A stretch of DNA of 64,000 nucleotides from Procambarus clarkii (Eukaryota; Arthropoda; Malacostraca; Decapoda; Cambaridae). The DNA lies in the NCBI RefSeq assembly GCF_040958095.1, contig NC_091181.1:21930472-21994471 (forward strand), read 5' to 3'. Each line of letters starts with the position of its first letter. Within the stretch, counting starts at the first letter, position 1. The notes beneath the pieces were generated by a model that saw nothing but the letters and a program-made list of their open reading frames with translations, ran no database searches and was not told where the DNA came from. A program made the position numbers and the translations under genes. Below are positions 51,007-61,746 of this stretch, one piece after another.

Positions 51007-54000
51007 CTATTGGGCTCTATCATATCTACACTTGAAACTGTGTATGGAGTCAGCCTCCACCACATTGCTTCCTAATGCATTCCATTTGTCAACCACTCTG
51101 ACACTAAAAAAGTTTTTTCTAATATCTCTGTGGCTCAATAGGGCACTCAGTTTCCACCTGTGTCCCCTAGTGCGTGCGCCCGTTGTGTTAAATAGCCTGT
51201 CTTTATCAACCCTGTCGATTCCCTTGAGAATCTTGAATGTGGTGATCATGTCCCCCCTAACTCTTCTGTCTTCCAACGAAGTGAGGTTCAATTCCCGTAG
51301 TCTCTCCTCGTAGCTCATACCTCTCAGCTCTGGTACTAGTCTGGTGGCAAATCTTTGAACCTTTGCCAGTTTAGTCTTATGCTTGAATAGATATGGACTC
51401 CATGCTGGAGCCGCATACTCCAGGATTGGTCTGACATATGTGGTATATAATGTTCTGAAAGATTCCTTACACAAGTTTCTAACGGCCGTTCTTATGTTAG
51501 CCAACCTGGCATATGCTGCTGATGTTATCCTCTTGATATGAGCTTCAGGGGACAGGTCTGGCTTGATATCAACCCCCAGGTCTTTCTCTCTCTCTGACTC
51601 TTGAAGTATTTCATCTCCCAAGTGATACCTTGTATCTGGTCTCCTGCTTCCTACCCCTATCTTCATTACATTACATTTGCTTGGGTTAAACTCTAACATC
51701 CATTTGTTCGACCATTCCTGCAGCTTGTCCAGGTCTTCTTGAAGCCTCAAGCTGTCCTCCTCTGTCTTAATCCTTCCCATAATTTTGGCGTCGTCAGCAA
51801 ACATTGAGAGGAATGAGTCTATACCCTCTGGGAGATCATTTACGTATATCAGAAACAGGATAGGTTCAAGCACAGAGCCCTGTGGGACTCCACTGGTGAC
51901 TTCACGCTATTCTGAGGTCTCACCCCTCACTATAACTCTCTGCTTCCTATTGCTTAGGTACTCCCTTATCCACTGGAGCGCCCTACCAGTTACTCCTGCC
52001 TGTTTCTCCAGCTTATGCATCAACCTTTTATGGGGTACTGTGTCAAAGACTTTCCAACAGTCCAAAAAAATGCAGTCCGCCCATCCTTCTCTTTCTTGCT
52101 TAATCTTTGTCACCTGATCATAGAATTCTATCAAGCCTGTAAGGCAAGATTTACCCTCCCTGAACCCATGTTGATGGGTTGTCACGAAGTCTCTTCTCTC
52201 CAGATGTGTTACTAGGTTTTTTCTCACAATCTTCTCCATCACCTTGCATGGTATACAAGTTAAGGACACTGGCCTGTAGTTCAGTGCCTCTTGTCTGTCA
52301 CCCTTTTTAAATATTGGTACTACATTAGCAGTCTTCCATACTTCTGGTAGGTCTCCCGTTTCCAATGACCTACTATACACTATGGAGAGTGGCAAGCAAA
52401 GTGCTCCTGCACACTCTTTCAATACCCATGGTGAGATTCCATCCGGCCCAACAGCTTTTCTCACATCCAGCTCCAATAGGTGCTTCTTGACCTCATCTCT
52501 TGTAATTTTGAACCTTTCCAAGGTTACCTGGTTTGCTGCCACCTCTCCTAGCGCCGTGACTTCTCCCTGTTCTATTGTAAAGACCTCCTGGAACCTTTTG
52601 TTGAGTTCTTCACACACGTCTTTGTCATTCTCTGTGTACCTGTCCTCGCCCACCCTAAATTTCATCACCTGTTCCTTCACTGTTGTCTTCCTCCTGATGT
52701 GACTGTGTAGTAGCTTTGGTTCGGTCTTGGCTTTATTAGCTATATTATTTTCATACCTTTTCTCAGCTGCTCTTCTCACACTAACATACTCGTTCCTGGT
52801 TCTCTGGTATCTCTCTCTACTTTCTGGTGTTCTGTTATTACGGAAGTTCCTCCATGCCCTTTTGTTCAGCTCCTTTGCTTTCATACATTCCCTATTAAGC
52901 CACGGATTCTTCCTTTGCTTCTCTGTTTTTTTCCTGTTGGGCTGGGACAAACCTGCTTACAGCCTCCTGACATTTTTGGGTGACATAGTCCATCATGTCT
53001 TGTACGGACTTGGTTCCGAGTTCTGTGTCCCAGTGTATATCCCATAGGAATTTATTCATCTCCTCATAGTTTCCCTTTCGGTACGCCAGCCCTTTGTTTC
53101 CCAGTTCTTTTTTGGGGGTGATAATTTCTAGCTCATCCAGGTACTCAAAGCTCAATACACAATGATCACTCATTCCCAAGGGGGCTTCCAACTTAACTTC
53201 CCTTATATCCGACTCATTTAGGGTAAATATCAGATCAAGCAAGGCTGGGTCATCCCCTCCTCTCGTTCTTGTTGGTCCCTTGACGTGTTGACTTAGAAAG
53301 TTTCTTGTTGCCATATCCAGCAGCTTAGCTCTCCATGTGTCTGGGCCTCCATGTGGGTCTCTGTTCCCCCAATCTATCTTTCCATGGTTGAAGTCTCCCA
53401 TGATTAGTAGCCTGGATCCGTTCCTGCTAGCCACAGAAGCAGCTCTCTCTATTATATTGATGGTGGCCAAGTTGTTTCTATCATATTCCTGTCTGGGTCT
53501 TCTGACATTCGGTGGGGGGTTATATATGACTACTACTATAATTTTCTGTCCTCCAGTTGCTATGGTACCTGATATGTAGTCACTGAAACCTTCACAGTTC
53601 TGAATTACCATCTCTTCAAAACTCCAACCTTCTCTTAGTAGCAAAGCTACACCACCTCCTCCTCTCCCTTCTCTCTCTTTCCTCACTACATAGTAGCCCT
53701 GTGGAAACACTGCGTTTGTTATGGTGTTTGTTAGCTTTGTTTCTGTGAGTGCTATTATGTCTGGGTTTTCTTCTAGTGCCCATTCTCCGAGTTCACTTGG
53801 TTTATTTGTAATTCCATCTATGTTAGTGTACATTGCCTTGAAGCTCACTTTCTTCAGTTCATTTTCTTGTCCCTTTCTTGGCGAGCATTCTGCTGGTGTG
53901 GGAAGCTTTTCAGTGGGTGAGATGATCTGTGAGGTGGTTTGCAGGGTTTCAGGGGAGTTAGGGGTGAGGGGTGGGGGTTTCATGGAAGGGGGGACAGGTA

Positions 54001-54259
54001 GAGTGTGGGTAAAGGAAATAGGGGGGACATGGAGGATACGGGGTGAGGGGGGATGAGGGATACGGAGGGTATGGGATGAAGGGGGAGGGGGGAAAGGTGG
54101 GAGGGGGGACATGATGGGAATGGGGAAGGGATGACAGGGTAAGAATGGGGTTTTGGGTGGGGGCAGGTAGGGTGAGGGGAAGGGAGGGTTTCTATGCAGA
54201 GGGGGGTGGTGGGGTTGCCCTCCCCTCTGGTGTTGCTGGGATGCTGGTTTTGGGTTCAC
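51007..54259 (-). pseudogene. LINE-C copy 2 ORF2: endonuclease and RT
   Basis: Starts MNPKPASQQHQRGG at 54,259, overlapping the end of ORF1 in another frame, with a Pro-rich leader as in copy 1. Endonuclease is complete: AMYTNIDGITNKPSEL, ALTETKLTNTIT, VIYNPPPNVRRP, LIMGDFNHGKIDW, MSDHCVLSF. There is a frameshift near 52,920 and a stop at about 51,895. RT: YRPVSLTCIPCKVMEKI, HGFREGKSCLTGL, motif A DCIFLDCWKVFDTVPH, motif B TSGVPQGS (just before FLIYVNDLPEG), motif C MFADDAKIMGRI and LEYAAPAWSPYLFK. Catalytic Asp residues are kept. Confidence 0.9.
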
Positions 54260-55059
54260 CTCTTGTCTCTAGGACTGTTGTGTTGAGGGCTGTGATTTCC
54301 TGGTTTGCTTCTCCCTCCCTGCGCTTCCTCCTTGCTTCTGCTGCCTTGGCTCTCTCCTCCTTCGTCCTGTCCCTCTGCAGGAATACTTTCTTGTATCCCT
54401 CCACATGCTGCAGTCGACTCTTCCTTTCGAGAATATCCTCCTTCGTGGTTTTGTTTGTAAACACCACCTTTACAAGTCTGTTTCTTTCCTTGTTGTACCA
54501 GCACAACCTGAAAACCTTCTCAATGTTTCGTTCAGCCCCTTCCATCTGTAACCCCTTCAGTAGCCCCCTGTACTGCCTCTCTATCCTTGCTATTCCATTC
54601 TTGCCTGTTGGATCCTTTCTGTTCTTTGATGCCTACAACTACCACTGATCTTTTTCTCTCCAGCAGCTGAGTGGTGCACCTTACTGCTTCCTGTGAGGTG
54701 GCTGCTTGCATCGCTACCTCCCTCACTGTGTCCATTGCTTCTGAGCTCTTTTTCAGTATGTCTGCAAATGTTTCAGGTACAGAGGCATTTCCTTCCAATG
54801 TAACATTCCCACCTTCCCTTTAGATGATAATCTGATGCTCGGTCTTTTTATTTTTTTCTGTGAGGGATTTGATCTCCTCCCTTGCTGATGTCAGCTCACT
54901 TTGCAGGTTGTTAATTGTAATCCTCATTTCCTGCATCTCCTTCCTGAATTCCTCCAGAACTTGGGTTAACATGTCCCTCGTTTGATCAATTTGGCTGTTC
55001 CCGGTGTCCCTGTTGCGTCCACCTGCCATTTTGCCCTTGTCAAGAGAGAGAGAGAGCAA
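54192..55059 (-). pseudogene. LINE-C copy 2 ORF1, frameshifted
   Basis: Three consecutive frames: 55,059-54,820 (coiled-coil-like, FRKEMQEMRITINNLQSELT), 54,798-54,532 (FADILKKSSEAMDTVREV, RKRSVVVVGIKEQ) and 54,545-54,192 (VFRLCWYNKERNRLV, then VFLQRDRTKEERAKAAEAR). Same layout as ORF1 of copy 1. Two frameshifts. Confidence 0.75.
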
Positions 55060-55700
55060 GAATAGTCCTAGTGTGAGTGGGTGTGGTGGGGGGGGGGGAG
55101 TGTTTTGGGAGAGTGGGAGTGGTGGTGGGGGGGTGGAGTGTGTTGGGAGAGTGAGATGGGGGTTAAGAGATGGGTGAGGTGTAGTCTGCAGATTACGGCG
55201 GGTGGGGGAGGATTAGCGGCTTATCTGGGTTCCCAGTGAGCTCACAGTTGCTGTCCCTGTTACCTGTCTACCACGATTGTATTATTACGATTGTATTATT
55301 GAATGGAATGCAATAGTGTCTATGATATGATATTATATAAACCTTGCACACTGTTGGAGACTTATGAGAGACACCAGCCAGCCCCCCACAAGCACTCTAG
55401 GTGAATACACGGCTTGTCGTCGGTAATCCTGTGAGGTCTTCAGGTCTCCACGTGGGTCCCGGCTGATGCGACTGATGCTGCCTCAAGAAGTCGATCTTCA
55501 CTAGCTATCTTCTCTAAATTCACTAAGATAATTCACCACGAGATGTGATCAATGTGTTGCATTAAAATGCCACTGTTCAATTTACACTGTCCCGATTCAC
55601 ACTGCACAGTACACCCGCTCCCTTGAACCCTATTGTTCCCTCGGTTAACGCGGACCCGTGACCCTACACGTCTGCTCACGATCAAAGCTGACCCAAGACT

Positions 55701-58232
55701 GTACTCACCTAGTTGTGCTTGTGGGGGTTGAGCTCTGGCTCTTTGGTCCCGCCTCTCAACTGTCAATCAACAGGTGTACAGGTTCCTGAGCCTATTGGGC
55801 TCTATCATATCTACACTTGAAACTGTGTATGGAGTCAGCCTCCACCACATGACTTCCTAATGCATTCCATTTGTCAACCACTCTGACACTAAAAAAGTTC
55901 TTTCTAATATCTCTGTGGCTCATTTGGGCACTCAGTTTCCACCTGTGTCCCCTAGTGCGTGTGCCCCTTGTGTTAAACAGCCTGTCTTTATCAACCCTGT
56001 CAATTCCCTTGAGGATCTTGAATGTGGTGATCATGTCCCCCCTAACTCTTCTGTCTTCCAACGAAGTGAGGTTTAATTCCCGTAGTCTCTCCTCGTAGCT
56101 CATACCTCTCAGCTCGAGTACTAGTCTGGTGGCAAACCTTTGAACCTTTTCCAGTTTAGTCTTATGCTTGAATAGATATGGACTCCATGCTGGAGCCGCA
56201 TACTCCAGGATTGGTCTGACATATGCGGTATATAATGTTCTGAAAGATTCCTTACACAAGTTTCTAAAGGCCGTTCTTATGTTAGCCAACCTGGCATATG
56301 CTGCTGATGTTATCCTCTTGATATGAGCTTCAGGGGACAGGTCTGGCGTGATATCAACCCCCAGGTCTTTCTCTCTCTCTGACTCTTGAAGTATTTCATC
56401 TCCCAAGTGATACCTTGTATCTGGTCTCCTGCTTCCTACTCCTATCTTCATTACATTACATTTGCTTGGCTTAAACTCTAACATCCATTTGTTCGACCAT
56501 TCCTGCAGCTTGTCCAGGTCTTCTTGAAGCCTCAAGCTGTCCTCCTCTGTCTTAATCCTTCTCATAATTTTGGCGTCGTCAGCAAACATTGAGAGGAATG
56601 AGTCTATACCCTCTGGGAGATCATTTACGTATATCAGAAACAGGATAGGTCCAAGCACAGAGCCCTGTGCTACTCCACTGGTGACTTCCCGCCATTCTGA
56701 GGTCTCACCCCTCACTATAACTCTCTGCTTCCTATTGCTTAGGTACTCCCTTATCCACTGGAGCGCCCTACCAGTTACTCCTGCCTGTTTCTCCAGCTTA
56801 TGCATCAACCTTTTATGGGGTACTGTGTCAAAGGCTTTCCGACAGTCCAAAAAAATGCAGTCCGCCCATCCTTCTCTTTCTTGCTTAATCTTTGTCACCT
56901 GATCATAGAATTCTATCAAGCCTGTAAGGCAAGATTTACCCTCCCTGAACCCATGTTGATGGGTTGTCACGAAGTCTCTTCTCTCCAGATGTGTTACTAG
57001 GTTTTTTCTCACAATCTTCTCCATCACCTTGCATGGTATACAAGTTAAGGACACTGGCCTGTAGTTCAGTGCCTCTTGTCTGTCACCCTTTTTAAATATT
57101 GGTACTACATTAGCAGTCTTCCATACTTCTGGTAGGTCTCCCGTTTCCAGTGACCTACTATACACTATGGAGAGTGGCAAGCAAAGTGCTCCTGCACACT
57201 CTTTCAATACTCATGGTGAGATTCCATCCGGCCCAACAGCTTTTCTCACATTCAGCTCCAATAGGTGCTTCTTGACCTCATCTCTTGTAATTTCGAACCT
57301 TTCCAAGGTCACCTGGTTTGCTGCCACCTCTCCTAGCACCGTGACTTCTCCCTGTTCTATTGTAAAGACCTCCTGGATCCTTTTGTTGAGTTCTTCACAC
57401 ACCTCTTTGTCATTCTCTGTATACCTGTCCTCGCCCACCCTAAGTTTCATCACCTGTTCCTTCACTGTTGTCTTCCTCCTGATGTGACTGTGTAGTAGCT
57501 TTGGTTCGGTCTTGGCTTTATTAGCTATATCATTTTCATACCTTTTCTCAGCTGCTCTTCTCACACTAACATACTCGTTCCTGGTTCTCTGGTATTTCTC
57601 TCTACTTTCTGGTGTTCTGTTATTACGGAAGTTCCTCCATGCCCTTTTGTTCAACTCCTTTGCTTTCATACATTCCCTATTAAACCACGGATTCTTCCTT
57701 TGCTTCTCTGTTTTTTCCTGTTGGGCTGGGACAAACCTGCTTACAGCCTCCTGACATTTTTTGGGTGACATAGTCCATCATGTCTTGTACAGACTTGGTT
57801 CCGAGTTCTGTGCCCCAATGTATATCCCATAGGAATTTATTCATCTCATAGTTTACCTTTCGGTACGCCAGCCCTTTGTTTCCCAGTTCTTTTTTGGGGG
57901 TGATAATTTCTAGCTCAACCAGGTACTCAAAGCTCAATACACTATGATCACTCATTCCCCAGGGGGCTTCCAACTTAACTTCCCTTATATCCGACTCATT
58001 TAGGGTAAATATCAGATCAAGCAAGGCTGGGTCATCCCCTCCTCTCGTTCTTGTCGGTCCCTTGACGTGTTGACTTAGAAAGTTTCTTATTGCCACATCC
58101 AGCAGCTTAGCTCTCCATGTGTCTGGGCCTCCATGTAGGTCTCTGTTCCCCCAATCTATCCTTCCATGGTTGAAGTCTCCCATGATTAGTAGCCTGGATC
58201 CGTTCCTGCTAGCCACAGAAGCTGCTCTACAG
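55701..58232 (-). mobile_element. LINE-C copy 3, 5'-truncated
   Basis: Closely similar to copy 2 at an offset of 4,785 bp. It runs from the tail at 55,701 up to the endonuclease (RAASVASRNGSRLLIM) at about 58,230, where LINE-B copy 6 begins. Confidence 0.88.
55792..58227 (-). pseudogene. LINE-C copy 3 ORF2, partial
   Basis: RT is open for 471 codons (57,207-55,792): motif A DCIFLDCRKAFDTVPH, motif B TSGVAQGSVLGPILF (usual Pro replaced by Ala), motif C MFADDAKIMRRI. A TGA at 57,208 replaces the Trp after GPDGISP. Upstream 57,771-57,211 is the linker, and the endonuclease end is in another frame (GDFNHGRIDW, MSDHSVLSF). Confidence 0.9.
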
Positions 58233-61200
58233 TAATTACAGTTACAGTATTGTAAAGCCACTAGCACGCGCAGCGTTTCGGGCAGGTCCTTTATCTAAGA
58301 AAATTTTAAGGAGGTAAATACTTGCAAAATTTATAGACAAAAAATGATAACAGATTACATGGAATGAAAAAAAAAAGGATGAGAGAAAATTGTAGGTACA
58401 GTATATTAAAGCACATAGGTAGCTAAGATTGATTGCAATGACAGCTTAAAATGGTAGTTGACAACAAATTGGTAGGCACAATACAGCAGAAACAATATAA
58501 GATTGATTGCAATGACAGCTTGAATGGTAGTTGACAAAAATTGGTAGTCACAATACAGCATATGGCTAGCACATAAAAGAAGACAGCAATGAACACAATG
58601 ATAAGGTTGTTTGATATTACATAAAAATTAGGAGATTGGGTAACACTAGGTACAGAGCAAATTTAAAGCTCAGTGTAGGAAACTAAGAAGATGAAATTAG
58701 GTACTTTTTGGTTTTGCTTTTAAATAAGGCAAAAAGTTTTACAGTTTTTCAATTCACTAGGGAGTGAGTTCCATAGACTAGGTCCCTTAATTTGCATAGA
58801 GTGTTTACACAGATTAAGTTTGACCCTGAGGATATCAAAGAGATATTTATTTCTGGTGTGGTGATAATGGGTCCTATTACATCTGTCCAGGGAGAGTTTC
58901 AGAGCATGGTTTTGCATTTAAGAACAGGGTTTTGTAAATGTAGTTGACACAAGAGAATGTGTGGAGGGAGTTAATATTTAGCAAGTTTAGGGATTTAAAC
59001 AAGGGAGCTGAGTGTTGTCTGAAAGCAGAGTTAGTTATTATTCTGATAGCAGATTTTTGCTGTGTGATGATGGGCTTAAGGTGGTTTGCAGTGGTAGACC
59101 CCCCATGCACAGATACCATAATTAAGATAGGGGTAGATTAGTGCATAATATAGTGAGAGGAGAGCAGAGTTAGGAACATAATATCTGATTTTGGAGAGTA
59201 TACCAACTGTCTTAGAGACTTTCTTAGTTATGTGTTGAATGTGGGTGCTGAAGTTGAGTCTCTTGTCTAGGAATAGGCCAAGAAACTTGCCATCATTTTT
59301 ATTACTGATGTTAATGTTGTCTATCTGTAGCTGAATTGCATTTGATGATTTGCTTCCAGATAAGATGTAGTAAGTCTTTCGATGTTAATGTTAGTTTGTT
59401 CGTTGACATCCATAAGTGGACTTTTTTTAATTCATTATTCACAACATTATTTAGTGTATGTGGGTTGAGGTTTGAGTAGATAAGGGTAGTATCGTCAGCA
59501 AACAATATAGGTTTGAGAATATTAGAGACATTAGGCGATCGTTTTATATATATAAGAAATAGAAGAGGTCCTAAGATGCTGCCCTGTGGCACTCCAACGG
59601 TAATTGGTAGAGTGGAAGAAGTTGTATCATTGATGGTTACATATTGGTGTCTGTCACTAAGATAGGATCGGATGTAGTCAAGGGCAAGGCCTCGGATTCC
59701 AATAATGCTGGAGTTTAAGTAAGAGGTAGTTGTGATTAACAGTATCAAAGGCTTTTCTTAGGTCAATGAAGAGTCCAATCGGAAACTCATTTTTGTCAAG
59801 GGCTGAGTAGATAATGTCAAGGAGACTAATGATTGCATCATTGGTGCTCTTTTGGGACCGGAAGCCAAACTGGCAGGGGCTGAGTATGTCGAATTTTACG
59901 AGGTAGGAATAGAGCTGTTTGTAAATAATTTTTTCAAATATTTTTGATAGAATGGGTAGATTTGATATTGGTCTATAATTGTTTATGTCCGCCGGATTGC
60001 CTCCTTTATGGACTGGCGTTACTCTTGCTTTTTGAGGATATCAGGGAAGGTGTGATACTCTATAGATTTGTTGAACAGTAGTGCTATGGTGGGGCAAGGG
60101 CATGGGAGGCTCCTTGTACACAATGGACGGAATTTCACTGGTGTTCCCTGCCTTAGTTTTTAGAGAATGTATGATGGACACAACATCTTGCCGGGTCTGA
60201 TTGGTGAAAGGAGAAGAGAGTTTGGATAGCTGCCTGAGAGATATGTGTTAATATGTGTCTGAGTCTGTGGGATTTTACTGGCAAGATTAGCACAACCGAT
60301 GAAAAGAAACTATTAAATTCATTTGTCCAGTTCTAAGTCAGTTGACGGTATACTCCCATCCTTGTAGAGTTTTTATTTGGTTATGTGAGTGTTGTTTAGT
60401 TCCTAGGATACTAGAGATAGTTTTCCAAGTGCTTTTCATGTTGCCTTTTGCTTCATGAATCTATTCACATAATATGCAAGTTTTGCCTTTCTTATGATAC
60501 TGGTAAGCATTGATGAGTACCTTTAGCTACTTCCTTTGAAACTAGGCCAATCCTAACTTTCTTTTCATATTCATGTTTCTTGTTGATTGAGTTGAGAATC
60601 CCACTTGTGAGCCATGGATTGTTTAATCTTTTGTCAGTTACTTGCTTGGTAAGAAGGGGACAATGAATGTTGTTGAGGCTTAGAGTTTTGGAGATGAAGA
60701 GGTTAGCTAATGAATTTATATCATGGGTATTATTGAATTCAGAATCCCAGTTAATATTGTAAAGTGCCTCTGTAAGATTGTCTAAAGCTGATTCACTGTG
60801 TAGCCTAAATGAAAGTTTCTTGCTTTTTGGTGGTGTTATGTCCATGTTCGCTATGAGAAAGGTAGGATAGTGGTCAGTTGTTCTGTCGTAGATTATACCA
60901 GATACAAGGGGAGCTGTTATGTTTGTCCATATGTGGTCCAAGGTAGTGGCTGATGTTTGAGTGACTCGGGTAGGTTTGGTGATTGTGGGGATTAGCATAC
61001 AGGAGTTCATGCTGTTAAGGAAATAGTCAACTTGAGATCAATTTTGTTGACCCAGGTCAATATTAAAATCTCCTCCCAGAATGAAGTGGTTTTTGTTGAG
61101 ATTGTTGTTTATAATAAGATTCCTTAGGTTGTCTGAGAAAGAAGCTATGTTAGTATTGGGAAATCTATAGATGGCTCCAATAGTCAAAGAAGATTTAAGG

Positions 61201-61746
61201 GATTTAATTGTAAACTGAGCAAAAGTATATTGACAGTAGTCATCTCTGTCACTAATAACACTGTTGCAGATAAATGTATCTCGGTAATATATAGCTGTGC
61301 CACCACCTTTTTTATTAGGCCTACAGTTATGAATGGCTTTATAACCAGCTAAGTTGTAGAGTTGGGTATAGTCTTTATTTAGCCAAGTTTCTGTTAAAAT
61401 AATGAACGATAGGTTAGTACCTATTGTTGTGAGTAATGCATTTAAATCGTCAAAATGTTTACCAAGTGATCTAACATTTTGGTTATAAACTGATAGACAG
61501 GTGCTATTTTGAAGTTTGTTTTTAGCCTGGTGTGCTGTGAAATACTTGCAATAATGATGATCAATGTGCTGGTTGGTGTAGATATGAGACAGAAGATTTT
61601 GATCAGGATCAATATCAGTGTGCATAGGATGCAGAGGGATCACGATACAAGATACACGATAAAGCAGAATAAAACGGATAAAGATAAATATAAACATACA
61701 GATAAAACGATATAAGTAATATATTACTCCCTTACCATTGGAGCCA
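58233..61746 (-). mobile_element. LINE-B copy 6, near-duplicate of copy 5
   Basis: Matches 43,873-47,385 at an offset of 14,361-14,363 bp, including the 75-bp UTR duplication. It lacks the last ~70 bp of the tail. Between about 58,700 and 60,540 it differs by many one-base indels that break ORF2. From about 60,690 onward I see no difference. Confidence 0.9.
58680..61625 (-). pseudogene. LINE-B copy 6 ORF2, many frameshifts
   Basis: The same 980-codon protein as copy 5 (start MHTDIDPDQNLL at 61,625; same TGA near 61,023), but the RT half is split into short frames (60,492-61,010; 59,311-59,748; 58,877-59,119; 58,720-58,917). Most breaks are single-base gains or losses, several in homopolymers. 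Motif [12 protein letters not shown] is still readable. Confidence 0.88.

Larger units (their letters stand above)
50916..55700 (-). mobile_element. LINE-C copy 2, near full length
   Basis: Tail (GTACTCACCTAGTTGTGCTT on plus) at 50,916, ORF2 51,007-54,259, ORF1 54,192-55,059, 5' UTR to about 55,700. Its 5' edge abuts the 3' edge of copy 3 exactly one element length away (4,785 bp). Confidence 0.85.

Noticed and set aside
51032-54056. Plus-strand frames of 80-110 codons across LINE-C copies 2 and 3
   Set aside because: Antisense shadows of ORF2; the same shadows recur in each LINE-C copy at the same offsets.
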